From: Platerodrilus igneus
Taxonomy: Eukaryota; Arthropoda; Insecta; Coleoptera; Lycidae
DNA length: 64,000 nt
Direction of reading: 5' to 3'
Assembly (NCBI GenBank): GCA_036346225.1
Contig: JARFIW010001480.1
Coordinates: forward strand, 11,253,001 to 11,317,000
How positions within the stretch are numbered: position 1 is the stretch's first letter; the number at the start of each line of letters is the position of its first letter. This document shows positions 23,510-35,030 of this stretch, piece after piece. The notes beneath the pieces are model-generated. The model had not been told where the DNA came from and did no database searches. It worked only from the letters and a program-made list of their open reading frames with translations. Made by a program: the position numbers and the translations under genes.

Positions 23510-23974
23510 GTGCTCAAAGTTTCAGTTAGACCGATTCGAATACGACCAAACGTAATTAATTTAAATAACACCAGTCAACAAATTTTACCCTATATAGAAA
23601 TACCTCGCGCAGAACTCATATTGCTAATCGACACCGGATGTTCTAAAACCTTAATTAGCCCCAAGACCGTAAATAAATATTATTTAGACTTTGTAGAAAG
23701 AGAACCTTTTAAAATCAAAACAGCACCCAAAACAACATTACACCAATTTATAGCAAACATACCTTTACCAAAAACTTTTAACGTAAAAATGAAACATAAA
23801 TTTTGCATCTTTGAAAATAACGATAAGTATGACGTATTAATAGGCATGGATCTTCTAAGAAAATTAGGAGCAAATATTGATATATACCGCTTATTAAGAA
23901 CAAACCACGGAATTCCCATTAAATTCCAAAAAGCAATATTCAAACCGAGCAAAAATACACCATCGAACCCAGGA
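23510..23974 (+). pseudogene. Gypsy retroviral-type aspartic protease
   Basis: A clean 155-codon stretch contains ILLIDTGCSKTLISPKTV, with the catalytic D-T-G triad. About 70 residues on is YDVLIGMDLLRKLGANIDI, the hydrophobic G-x-D-L-L closing motif. The protease processes Gag-Pol in the parent family. This domain is intact over its core, but it is embedded in a broken polyprotein, so activity is unlikely. The frame follows gag and precedes the RT. Confidence 0.8.
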
Positions 23975-24183
23975 TAGAAAACAAATAAAAATTTTACTAA
24001 ATTCAAAAGACAACGTAGGAATTATAAATCACATCTCATTTCAACCCGGAGTAGAAACACCCACAGCATTAGTACAAATAAAAGACAATTACGCCACTAC
24101 AACCATTTTAAACTCAAACGATTACCCCATAGAACTATCGTTGACAAACCGAATAGACATAGAAGAAGTAAAACTTTAGCGAG

Positions 24184-25700
24184 ATGGAAATCGACAAAGA
24201 ATATGAAAACGATTCCAATGCTACAGAACACGACAGTATGTTAAAAGAAAATTTAATTAACATTCGCTTTAGCAACGACATTAATAACGAAGAAGAGAGA
24301 GCAATTGAAGGCTTATGTTTCGAATACCGAGATATATTCCATTACGAAGGAATGTCTTTAACTTTCACCAAAACATTGAAACATAACATTGAATTAACAG
24401 ACGATAAATTAATTTTCACCAAAGCATATAGACTACCTCAGACAAGACAGGAAGGAGCAGATAGACAGGTAGCAGACCTATTGAAGCAAGATATCATTCA
24501 ACATTCAAATTCACCATGGAGCAGTCCCGTATTAATAGTCCCAAAGAATATCGAATGGTTATCGATTATAGAAAATTAGACGACAAATACCCGATAACCC
24601 AATATTACGGAAATCTTAGACAAATTAGGAAAGTGTCATATTTTTCGACATTAGACTTCGCGCTCAGGATACCACCAAGTGGAGATGAACAAGAAAAAAA
24701 CAACTAAAACAGCATTCACTACACCTAGAGGATACTATGAATACAAACGCATGCCGTTTGGATTAAAGAACGCACCCGCCACCTTTCAAAGATGGATAAC
24801 ATTTTAAATAACATGGATAAGATGGATAATATGGATAACATTATGAATAACATTTTAAAAGGAATACACAACGAAAAATGTCTTGTGTACTTAGACGATA
24901 TAAGTGTATATTCGACATTACTCGTAGAACACATCGAAAGATTGATAGAAGTCTTTGAACGACTAAGACAAGCTCATTTTAAGGTCAAATTAGACAAAAG
25001 CGAATTTTTATAAAAGGAAGTATTATTTTTAGGACATATAACAACCCCACAAGGCGTTATGCCAAATCCAGACAAAACGAACGCAGTACTAAATTACATT
25101 CTACTCAAAACTAATAAACAAATTAAAGGATTTTTAGGACTCAGTGGTTATTACTGAAAATTCATCAAAGGTTACGCACAAATAATCAAACCATTAACAA
25201 ATTGTTTAAAGAAAGGTAACAAGATCGAACACACCCCAGAATTCATCAAAGCAGTAGAAAAAATCACAAGTATCCTTACAAATCACCCCATATTAGAATA
25301 CCCCGATTTTTCAAAACCATTTATATTAACAACCGACGCATCAAACGTAGCATTAGGCGCAGTGTTGAGCCAAGGAAAGTAGGTAGCGATAAACCAATCA
25401 GCTACGCATCTAGAACACTAAACGAGACAGAACAAAAGTATAGTACAATTGAGAAAGAACTATTAGCGATAATTTGGGCAACAAAATATTTTAGACAGTA
25501 TCTCTATGGAAGAAAATTCTACATATACACCGACCATAGACAATTAGTATGGTTATGCAAATCCAAGAAACCAAATTCAAAATTACAAAGATAGAGGATT
25601 AGACTAGAAGAATACGATTATGAAATCATATATCAAAAAGGAATTTATAACATTAACGCAGATGCACTAAGCAGAATACAACTTAACGCAATAGAAATGG
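24184..25700 (+). pseudogene. Gypsy reverse transcriptase / RNase H, decayed
   Basis: The RT start is LCFEYRDIFHYEG with KAYRLPQ and SPWSSPVLIVPK (24184-24579), followed in another frame by YRMVIDYRKLDDKYPI and FSTLDFAL (24516-24707). The active-site box CLVYLDDISVYS lies at 24792-25013. RNase H continues with [20 protein letters not shown] near 25320-25380 and the C-terminal GIYNINADALSRI near 25640-25680. Frame changes and stops occur near 24570, 24710, 25014 and 25380. Just before the YLDD box, 24792-24850 is a short in-frame expansion made of repeated ATGGATAAY units ([18 protein letters not shown]). It lies where relatives have a single MDxIL segment. Confidence 0.85.
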
Positions 25701-25899
25701 AGTCAATTATAGGTAACGTAGACGAAACAGAGATAGAGAAGACCCAGAAGGAATAGACACTATTCACTCAACGCAAAACGAAGAACCAAAAACCGCAATT
25801 AAAATTTTAAATGAAGCTATAGACATAAAAGTTTTAACCAACCCCAATTCAGTGCAATATAAAAATACAGATAATAAAAATATTAAATTCAAATAACTA

Positions 25900-27020
25900 A
25901 AGACGATAACGAGGGTCAGATAATTAAAATTTTAAAAGAATATACCCCAAAGAAAAAGCGTTTTTACTTTTATTTCACCACCGAACATTTATACAAACGA
26001 TTTTCACAATTATATATTAAATTATTTAATAATTCAAGCCCTGAAATTATTAGATGTACAAGAAAATTAATTACTTTTGATGACCCAGACGAAATAAATG
26101 ACGCAATTAGAAATCAACACGAAGGCAAAACCAACCAACAAAACACTAAAACAACTCATAAGGATATACTACTTCAAAGACATGAAAGAATTAACCACGG
26201 ACTTTATTAATCAATGCGAATTATGCGAAAAAGCGACGTACGACAGGTCGCCTCCAAAAGTACCCTTAATGTTAACTAAAACACCCGATAAACCTTTTCA
26301 AAACTTACAAGCAGATACTCTAGTAGTAAAAGCTCAAAACTTTTAACAATCGTAGACGCATTCGCCAAAGTTGGCCAAGCGATACCCATCACTTCAAAAA
26401 ATAGTATCGATGTAACCCACGGATTCTTACAATATTTTACATTTTCCGGTACACTAGTAACAAAAACTTTAGACAATGGCAGCGAATTTAGAGATAAAAC
26501 GATACAAAACACTCTAGAACTCTATAAAATAAAAATTCTTTTTATAACAGAGAATCATCCGGAATCAAACGGATTAATTAAAAGATTACATCTAACTTTA
26601 TTAAAACAAATTCGACTGTTAAGATTAATTTATAAGAAAAAACATATCACTAAGTTTAATGTCAGATGCACTAATTACTTACAAGTTCACGATCCACTCA
26701 CCAACAAATTTTACACCCGCGAATTAACATTAGGACACTCAAATTCCTGCAACCTTTATGATGTACATTACAACAAAGAAGTATACCAACAGTATGCTAA
26801 AGACCATAAAGAAAAACTAAAAATAACGTATGACAATGTAAAGAATAAATTAGATAACAATCAAAAACGCATTACAACAACCCGCAATAAGAATACCGAT
26901 ATAAATAAATTTTCAATAAGACAAACCATGTATCAGAAAAACTTTAAAGATAAAAGACACAAAACAACCCCCAGAAATTTAGGTCCGTTTAAAATCAAAA
27001 AGATTGTAACAATTTTTTGA
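25900..27020 (+). pseudogene. Gypsy integrase, decayed
   Basis: Pieces of the zinc-binding region end in FINQCELCEKATYDRSPPK (26098-26346). The catalytic core follows in a second frame (VDAFAKVGQAIPI, then LVTKTLDNGSEF with the second catalytic Asp and NHPESNGLIKR with the DDE glutamate region). The C-terminal part has RRHKT- and PRNLGPFKI-like residues near 26950-27000. This enzyme joins retroelement DNA to the host chromosome. Stops and shifts break it. No same-strand 3' LTR follows; instead an inverted LTR lies at 27205-27681. Confidence 0.75.
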
Positions 27021-27204
27021 CGCTTATAAAAGTCTATAATATTAATTATAAAATACACTGCATTGTTTATTTAAATAAATAATTAATTTCACGACGTTAA
27101 TAAATGTTCAGATCAGTACCGTATAGTCCAATCACGAGTCATATATTAATTAATAATAGTAATATAGGATTCGTAAACGTCGAACATTTGAACTGCATTT
27201 CCAA

Positions 27205-27681
27205 TGTCAGACGATTTTAGTGACTGGTGCTCATTCCGTCGACAGAACGATCAGTCTGGCTCGACCACTCGCTGCAGTTAGAAGCACCGTGGTTCTCAGT
27301 AAGGTCCGGGCTAGCGATCTACGCGAGTTAGAGTTCGTGGCTTCGAGCGGTCCTTTTTAAAAAGACTTCTTTGAACTTTAACAAATTTATTTGATTTAAA
27401 CAGATGTGAACATTTACAATTTGAATTAATTTATTCTAAGTCGAAGTTATTAATTAATTGTACAGTGAGTTACCAGTGAACTGCAAGGTTAAAGCTGAAC
27501 GTCTGATGAACTGACTAGGAGTGGAGCTCCCGGTCCTTATATAACTTTCTCCCCCTCACAATACTGTGGGAACCTGCGGACGTAATGTCCGCTTACACTT
27601 TGTAATACTTAGTTGCTATCTTAAGAGCTATTCATAAATACAATGTTGCAGGCTTATTCTGCGTAATCACGGTACGTGACA
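27205..27681 (-). mobile_element. Related Gypsy LTR in opposite orientation
   Basis: On the minus strand the segment runs from TGTCACGTACC to a TGACA end, giving TGTCA/TGACA inverted termini. It holds CCCACAGTATTGTGAGGGGGAG, a TATA box (TTATATAAGG, about 27545-27535) and blocks shared with the plus LTR at 21200-21631. The shared blocks include ATCTGTTTAAA, CTTTTTAAAAAGGACCGCTC and GTAACTCACTG. The inner boundary is uncertain: by comparison with the other LTR it could lie nearer 27320. Its own internal region is missing. Confidence 0.6.
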
Positions 27682-29075
27682 TCCGTCGACCGTCTGTGAC
27701 CTGACTTTTGCAGTGTCACTTATCCTTGTGCTACTTTGTAGCGTTTCCACTCGTGAGAACTGAAATCATAATAATAATATGTAATTAAATGTTGCAACGA
27801 AATTGTTGCACTGTCTTAACATTTCCTAATGTTTCCTAATATTTCCTAATATGGATATTAGTATTATATATAATAGATGGGGGTTACTATAACTCGCGTC
27901 ACCATAGACATGGCAGCGTAATCAAGCGCTAAATGCACTTGACTTTTGCTTGTTTCCAGTAATGGTAAACAAGTTAAATAATTATTAAAGTGGACTAAAT
28001 GATATTGTAGCGCTCACCGATTAATTTTTGATCTCGATAACTCACAGCTTAATTTTTAATTTCACGAATTCACAGTTTATATGGTTAAGAATTTAATGTC
28101 TCAGTTTACCATTAGATAGACTCGCTTTAAGATAAGTTAAAGAAAAGTCGAAGATGATGCACATTCAATAGCTCCTTTTATGAATTGATTTTATGTTTCG
28201 ATTTACTTCGATATATTGCACAATTTGATGAAAATGGTTCCCTATGATGGTCCAGTATAATACGTTGTAATGTTCTGTAATACATAAAGTAATTATGAGA
28301 ACTAATTTTATTTAGCATTGAGTATATGAAAAATATTTGTAAACCAAGGTAAATAAATTTGTGCATTTTGGGTATATAAGAACTTTGCGGTCATATGTAG
28401 ACATTTTGATTCCTAGTAAAATTATCAAAATTCTCATATTTAAATATCTGAATCTAAAAGATTAGACCACGTTTTTTATTGTACACTCTTGTATATACAT
28501 TTTACAACAAAAAAAGGCAAATTTAATTAAAGAACCATCATTTGATTTAATTGAACAACTGTTTTATTTTGCACAAGTGCATCCAAAAGTAGAAATAAAT
28601 AGAATAAATGAGAATATATCCTCTTTTATAAAGAATAAAATTGTTGGTTGTCATACAATGAAGAAGTACTGAACAGTGCTTTCAAAAAGCTTGATATTTA
28701 AATTTCTTTTTGCTATTTATGTTTAAATTATAGGTATTAATACTTACTCTTTTTCTTTATTGTATAAGGTAGCAAGAGTGTACCTCTTACGTCCTTAGTT
28801 ATTATAATAACTGTGTTTTCTTTCAGATCCTGCGTGTTCGCAGTGAAAGCGATTTTTTCCCAAAGGATTTCCAAGTTCTCACTTAGGGTAGCCCGTGCTT
28901 TATCAATTCTAAGACTTAGTCGCGCCCATTTTGCACCCCCTATTTTAATTTGAGGATCAGTATACAAAACAATATATTTGTTGTGAAACCCACGACCACT
29001 CCTCATATGCTCTACCCGAGGAATAGACCCCTAGCTTATTCGGAAGACTGTCGATTCCCATTCACTCAAAGGGTG
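27682..29075. other. No recognised gene; probably part LTR of the next element
   Basis: Mostly AT-rich. A run of three TTTCCTAAT units lies at 27824-27852. A minus ORF at 28737-29006 (89 codons) has no recognised domain. The end may be the LTR of the Gypsy-type element whose PBS-like units start at 29076, but its limits are not visible. Confidence 0.4.
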
Positions 29076-29250
29076 AAGTCGTTTTAATGGCGCACAACAA
29101 CTTTGCTTGTTTTTTTTACACCCAAACGTGGGGCTTCGATTGTTTCACTAGCGCTCAACGTTTAGGACCTTGATTGTTTCACTTGCGCCAAATACGTGAA
29201 GCCTCGATCATTATACTGCCGCCAAATATGTGAGGCCTCGATTAAATATA
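29076..29250 (+). repeat. Tandem primer-binding-site-like units, about 33 bp x 4-5
   Basis: Units starting near 29076, 29118, 29150, 29185 and 29218 all follow the pattern GGCGCCCAACGTGGGGC-CTCGATTGTTTCACT with substitutions. GGCGCCCAACGTGGGGC is the usual primer-binding site of one group of arthropod Gypsy elements. A gag remnant follows at 29602 on the same strand, so these are probably a PBS that became tandemly repeated. Confidence 0.65.
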
Positions 29251-29601
29251 GTTATGCTGACACTGTATTGTAACTTTTAATTTTTTGGAACTGCTAAGTA
29301 GTAGCAATTGAAATTTTGTTATCGTTAGTTGTATTGCCGCACTATATTGTTCTGAAATTTTGGGTTATAGACTTTAAAACTAATTTGCAGTATGACAATA
29401 AATTGTTTTAGTAATTTAGTTATCAGTAAGGTGAAGTTGTAAATTCAGGATTTAATTGTAGTTTTCCTATTGAATAAATTTTATTAGGTATAGACAATTA
29501 GGATAAATTTGGATTTGGTTTAAAGACAATCTTAAAAAAATTCTCAAATCTCGGGATTGTTATTAATTTTTTTTTTAAATAAATCTTAGAAAAGTGTAAA
29601 T

Positions 29602-30925
29602 ATGGCTGATACTTTTCAAGTTGTGTATTTACTAAAAGACGAACTTACGAACTTCGTATACGTGAACTTGAGAGCAGTAGATCCAGTCGTTGACAAACGA
29701 AAGATATTAGGCCGTTTACTAGCGAAAGAGTTAGGTAAACCAGGTTGTCTTATAGATCTTTAGATTAAAATGTTGAATTTTCAGTAGAGAGTGAAGAAAT
29801 CAACAACGCCGTTTTATCGATTAGAAACGTTTTGTCAGAATTTGAAGGTTACCCTTCTGACTCTGTTTTTAAAAGGGTACAGTCAAGATTAGTACACCTA
29901 ACTGGTTGAGTTAAAAGGATGAAGCTACCATCGCAGAATCAAGAAGAAGCAGTTAGATTTATGAAATAAACACTAGCTACGATCCTTATTATTGAGGCAA
30001 AATTGTTTGATAGGGCAAAAGATAAGCCAAGTAGTTTAAATAAATCTGTCAATCTGTCCTCTCCTGTTAATAGTGTGCCCCTTAATACAGTCACCTATAT
30101 AACACCACTTTACCCATTGGAACTTAGTCTGTCAAGTTTTCTGGAGATCCTAAACAACTTTATTCATCCCTGGTACGAATCGAAGAGTTAGCACAGTCAC
30201 GTAGAGTAACTGAGGACTATCTGTATAATACATCTGCAAAGATATTTGTGAATGATGCCCTCGTTTGGTTTCTACAAGTTAGGAATTTTGTGAAGGATTG
30301 GAAGTCTTTGGTATGCTGGTTAAAGGAGGATTTTCTTCCTGCTCATGTAGCAGACGAACTTTGGGAAAAGATTAAGTCACGTCATCAGCGAAAGAAGAAC
30401 CTGTAGTCTTATTTGTGGCCCATATAGAGAGCTTATTTGGTAGGATACCTAAGATGCCTGCGGAAATCACGAAGGTCCGTATTATAAAAAGAAATTTATT
30501 ACCAGCTTATGTTACTCAGAGAATATTTCCACATTAGTGAAATTAGGTAAAAAGATTGAAGAAGCAGTTCAGCCAAGACAAACCGTGATAGCTACTTCGT
30601 CAAAAAATAATTTTTTGGTTTCGTAAAGATTTTAAACCACAGTCTGAAAATAAACATCAAGAAGAATTTAGAAACACTTCAGCATTTCGTAGTAGGGTTT
30701 ATAGAAATAAGTCTTCCCTTTCTCAAGTCGAAGTTATCGATCAAGAAAAACCTTGGGTTGTGAAGTCACCAGGCGTAGAGAGTCAACAAGTTTGCGTGTT
30801 GGAATTGTTCACACCGTGGTCATACGTTTAGTTATTATAGAGCCCCTATGAAAATATTTTGTTTTAAATGCGGACGTAAAGGCGTTACCTCAATTTCGTG
30901 TCAGTCATGCTTAAAAAACGAATGA
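29602..30925 (+). pseudogene. Gypsy-type gag with two zinc knuckles, decayed
   Basis: It starts MADTFQVVYLLKDEL at 29602. Broken frames then carry RVEELAQSRRVTEDYLY, FVNDALVWFLQVRNFVKDW and LKEDFLPAHVADELWEKIKSR, the capsid pattern of a common arthropod Gypsy gag. Near the end, CWNCSHRGHTF and CFKCGRKGVTSISCQSC are two nucleocapsid zinc knuckles, the first missing its last Cys. More than five stops or shifts interrupt it. No protease or RT follows, so the copy lacks pol. Compare the gag at 38543, which looks like the same gag family. Confidence 0.75.
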
Positions 30926-31736
30926 GGCGCGTGCATTATAGTTAGCATGTTGCTTCGTATTATGAGTTTACTATTAAAGTGTATACTAAAAATAATGCTT
31001 TAATAAATTGGGTACATTAGTTTGTGCTGTCGTCATACCGTGTGAGGATTGCTCTTGTGCATAAGCACGTTTGTGGTTTCATAGCAATTTTTAGTTTAGA
31101 TCGGCGTTACAACGCAGCATGTTTGATTCTGTTTAGTCTAGGCGAGACTTGTCGTCGTAGTTGGTCGCTGAGCAGTGCGTAGGTATAGACGAGACTCGAG
31201 GTGAGTTTGTCGCTCTAGCATTTTTGCATTACTATTTTTGAGGTAGGTGATAAGGTAAAATTTTTTTGTTGATTAGTCTAGGTGAGGCTTGTGGAAGAGT
31301 CTGTCATTCTAGCAAGTGTATGCGTTGTGAAGCACTTTAGTTTGTTTCGACAGTTTGATTATAAGTAAAATGTGAGTGTACCTGAACACTGATTTTTTTT
31401 GCTAGCTATCGTCATGATTAGTTTTTTTTTATAGAAAAATTGTTTAGTACACGAAAGCCGGAAAGTGGCATGTGAAAGATCTGAAGCCCTTTTCAGTAGT
31501 AGACCAAGAGGATGCTGTTTCGATATAGATAAATTGTTGTTTTCCTAGTACGAGTTTGAAAGTGTTTTGTTTAGTTTTTATTCTTTCTAGTTTCTTTACT
31601 GTAAATAGGAGGAACCTCATTTTTTTTTAATAGGAATTAGGTAATACTTTCGTTTTACTAAGTTACTTGTGATAGTAGTGATGTCATGTATTGAAATGGT
31701 GTTATGGATTTTGAATAGCGTTTTAGTGAAAGTGTT
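30926..31736. other. Non-coding with degenerate repeats
   Basis: Between about 31125 and 31320, three loosely similar segments share TTAGTCTAGGCGAGACTTG and GTCGCTCTAGCA words at roughly 70-100 bp spacing. No coding region seen. Possibly the 3' untranslated or LTR part of the gag element upstream. Confidence 0.45.
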
Positions 31737-31845
31737 ATTAGAAGCACACTCCCTGTGCGTGCCCAATGGCTTATTAGAAGCACACCCTCTGTGCGTGCGC
31801 AGCGGTGTCTCAGGAGCTCCTTCCTTGTGTGTGTCCAGCCCGTTA
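31737..31845. repeat. Tandem repeat, 37 bp x 3
   Basis: AGAAGCACACTCCCTGTGCG at 31739, AGAAGCACACCCTCTGTGCG at 31776 and a diverged AGGAGCTCCTTCCTTGTGTG at 31812. The spacing is 37 and 36 bp. Overlapping ORFs on both strands are a by-product. Confidence 0.8.
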
Positions 31846-32371
31846 ACAAATAAAATTTTTTTGATTCGTACAAAGTAGTATCTTCGGTTGGAGTATCAGA
31901 AAGTCAAATGTACGGATATGAAAATACCGGTTAAGCGTCAAAATTGCTTGTGTTGTGTGCTTTTACTCAACATTAAATTGAATTAATTAATTTGCTTATC
32001 ACCATTGCAGCAGTAGAAGCTTGAGGGAGTTTTGTTAAAGACACAGAATTTAAGAATCCTTCGAGATAAGTGTAAAAGTGGTAGAATGTGTATACCCCTA
32101 AAAGTAGTGCATTTGCTTTTATAGGACACATCATGCACCGTTGAAAGCTAGCACGTGCATAATTTTACTCCGCCCTCTTGTAAAGTAAAGTTAATACAGA
32201 AGAAGTGCAATGTCAATCCTGCACGTTCTACCCACTGTCTCCAAAAGCAGCAAAGCCATAAAGATAGACATCTTTCTTTTCTATCCGCCGTTCTGCTGCT
32301 CAACTTCTTTTCTAGCAACCACCCAACGGTATTTCGGAGCAACCGCCTAACATAAACCCGTTACAAACTAA

Positions 32372-32380
32372 TCAAAACTC
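32372..32380 (+). repeat. Left 9-bp target-site duplication
   Basis: TCAAAACTC directly before the foldback element; identical to 34265-34273. Confidence 0.9.
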
Positions 32381-32588
32381 ACGACAGTGAAATTAGCAGC
32401 CAAATCTAGCGGCCGATTCTAAAAGCAGTGATTGTGAACCAGCTACATTATATAGCATAGTATACTCTAATGTACAAAGACATAACTATAAACTACGATA
32501 GCAATTGAGGAGCGCCTAATTATTTTAGTTATAGTAAAATTCTGCCAATACAACATAATGTCGCTAAAGGCACGCTAAATGAACAGTA

Positions 32589-33285
32589 TCCATAAATAAT
32601 AGAATAGCCAAATGCTGAGGCGTAGGGATACAGAAAAATGGCCCGAAAATATAGGTTGCAATGTGCGAATTTTAATCAAGTAAAATAATGTTCCAAATGG
32701 TATACAGTATCCATAAATAATAGAATACCCAAATGCTGAGGCGTAGGGATACCGAAAAATGGCCCGAGGATGTAGCTTGCATTGTGCGAATTTCAACCAC
32801 GTCAAATAATATTCCAAATAGTACACAGTATCCATAAATAATAGAAAAGCCGTATGCTGAGGCGTAGGGATACCGAAAAATGGCCCGGGGATGTAGCCTG
32901 CGGTGTGCGAATTTTAACCAAGTAAAATAATGTTCCAAATGGTACACAGTATCCATAAATAATAGAACAGCCAAATGCTGAGGCGTAGGGAAACCGAAAA
33001 ATTGCCCGAAGATGTAGCTTGCATTGTGTGAATTTCAACCAAGTAAAATAATTTTTCAAATGGTCCACACTATCCAGAAATAATAGAGCAGCCAAATATT
33101 GAGGCGTAGGGATACCGAAAAATGGCCCGAGGATGTAGCTTACATTGTGCGAATTTCAACCAAGTAAAATAATGTTTCAAATGGTACACAGTATCCATAA
33201 ATAATAGAGCAGCCAAATGCTGAGGCGTGTATGGACACCAAAAATGGCCCGAGGATGTAGGTTGCATTGGTCGGATTTTAACCAA
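32589..33285 (+). repeat. 121-bp tandem array, 6 copies (left arm)
   Basis: TCCATAAATAATAGA recurs at 32589, 32710, 32831, 32952, 33073 (one mismatch) and 33194: exactly 121 bases each time. Each unit also holds GCTGAGGCGTAGGGATACCG and AATGGCCCGAGGATGTAG. Chains of minus-strand ORFs through this array are repeat artefacts. Confidence 0.95.
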
Positions 33286-33682
33286 CCGTTTAGAATATTC
33301 TTATTTTACTATTTCAACGTTTAACATGCATAGGATTTGCTACCCTGCAATCATTATCACTCCGTATGTCAATGTTGTCTGGGAATGTAGACAAGTAATT
33401 ACAATTTTACTGTCAAGATAGCGGTTACTGATAAAGCCTACGTTTCAAAGATGGTATTGAAAATTTTCATAACAATCATGTATGTTTTGCTTAATACCCA
33501 TGCTACATATCTGCCTCGCGGTTCCAAAATTGCATTTTCTGTCAGTAGTTGGACTGATATTGTGCGCATTTATTTTATTGGAGCAACTATTCTTTTTCAT
33601 TGATTGAACGGTGAAACATACTTTAATTTTCATAAAACAAACTTTCGGATTTTTTGAAATATCTTCTTTTTTAGTAATAAGG

Positions 33683-34030
33683 TAAATGCCTCAGCATTTG
33701 ACTGGTCTATTATTTATGGAAACCGTGAATCATTTGGAACATTGTTTACTTGGTTGAAATTCGCACAACGCAAGCTACATCCTCGGGATATTTTTCGGTA
33801 TCCCTACGTCTCAGCATTTGGCTGCTGTATTATTTATGGATACTGGGAACCATTTGGAACTCTATTTTACTTATTTGAAATTCGCACAATGTAAGGTACA
33901 TCCTCGAGATATTTTTCGGTATCCCTACGCTTTAGTATTTGGCTGGTCTATTTTTAATGGATACTGTATACCATTTGGAACATTATTTTACTTGGTTGAA
34001 ATTCGCACAGCGCAAGCTACATTCTCGAGT
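33683..34030 (-). repeat. 121-bp tandem array, 3 inverted copies (right arm)
   Basis: Inverted copies of the left-arm unit, with TATTATTTATGGA-type ends at about 33720, 33840 and 33961 and CATCCTCG-GATATTTTTCGGTATCC between. Slightly more diverged than the left array. Confidence 0.9.
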
Positions 34031-34264
34031 AGAAATTTATGAGTGGCCCTACGAACCATCATTTAGCGTGTCCTTATTGACATCATGCTGTATTGACAGA
34101 ATTTCACTAGAACTACAATAATTAGGCGCTCCTCAATTGCTATCGTAGTTTATAGTTATGACTTTGTACATTAGAGTATATTATGCTATATAGTGTATCT
34201 GGTTCACAAACAATCACTGCTTTTAGAATCGGCCGCTAGTTTTGGCTGCTAGTTTCACTGTCGT

Positions 34265-34273
34265 TCAAAACTC
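34265..34273 (+). repeat. Right 9-bp target-site duplication
   Basis: TCAAAACTC directly after the foldback element; identical to 32372-32380. Confidence 0.9.
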
Positions 34274-34589
34274 GTACTTAAAGGGATGTGTACGCAATTC
34301 TAAAAATGAATCTTGATTGACTTGAAGTGGGGTGTTTGCAGAAATGCCAAGTTATAGCACATGGAGGTGGCAATTTTGTTAAGACACTGTACTTCATTAC
34401 TGGCTTAAAATAAAAACAACAGTTCCAATCAAAGTTAACAAACCACAGCACTAAAATTTATGTAAAGTAATCTACTTTGCAAACTTCCCAACATTATAAA
34501 CCATTTTCAAGTAATTTTGAAGCAATTGGTTCGTTTTTTAGTAGCCATCCGTTCTTTTGTCATAAAACTGCGTACTAATGAGCTATCCC

Positions 34590-35030
34590 TACGCAGCAAT
34601 TGTCAGAAAATGTATAAACAACATTTCTCAAACTTTCATTATAACTTTGATGCAATTTTATAAGAAGCAAAAGAAGTAAAAGGCGGCCCTTAATAAATTT
34701 ACAAAACATTGGTTGTTGAAGCATGTACTACTTCCATTTTTGTAGCAGGCAGTTACAAATAAGAGAATTTAAAAATAAACGACGTTATTGTGTTTAGCCG
34801 CACGAGACCAACACAAAACTTTTTTAATTATAGACTGCTAAACTAATTTAATAGGCTGAGAGCTTTATTAAGCGCGCCGTTATAACAGGTAATACTGTAA
34901 ACTTTTTACATTTTTTTAATGTATTGTCCAACATCTACATCAAAAATACCCTTATGTTCTTATTAAATTTTTGAAGAAAAGTTTTCCACTCCTTTATTAA
35001 GAAGTAGCGAGTACATTATGGTAAAATCAA
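34590..35030 (+). repeat. Unclassified dispersed repeat, copy 1
   Basis: Shares a colinear series of blocks with 53145-53515. These include AATTGTCAGAAAATGTA, GTTGAAGCATGTA, AAACTTTTTTAATTATA, GCTAAACTAATTT, TGTAAACTTTTTAC and TTATTAAGAAGTA. Same orientation, roughly three-quarters identical by eye, no coding sense. Family unknown. Confidence 0.8.

Larger units (their letters stand above)
32381..34264. mobile_element. Complete foldback-type DNA transposon (non-autonomous)
   Basis: A 1884-bp element begins ACGACAGTGAAA and ends TTTCACTGTCGT. The outer inverted arms match over about 190 bp (for example AGCGGCCGATTCTAAAAGC and its complement, and CTATAAACTACGATAGCAATTG and its complement). Inside the arms lie 121-bp tandem repeats: six direct copies on the left and three inverted copies on the right, around a roughly 400-bp non-repetitive centre. 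Both sides carry an identical 9-bp duplication, TCAAAACTC. Long inverted arms made of tandem repeats plus 9-bp duplications match Drosophila Foldback elements and Mutator-like nonautonomous elements. No transposase is encoded, so movement would need enzyme from elsewhere. A patch of about 200 bp preceding it (32155-32355) is not part of the element. Confidence 0.9.

Noticed and set aside
32575..33285. Overlapping 70-100 codon minus-strand ORFs with repeated IIYGYC..FGTLFY peptides
   Set aside because: They are the 121-bp tandem repeat of the foldback element read through. 121 is not a multiple of three, so the frame rotates unit by unit.
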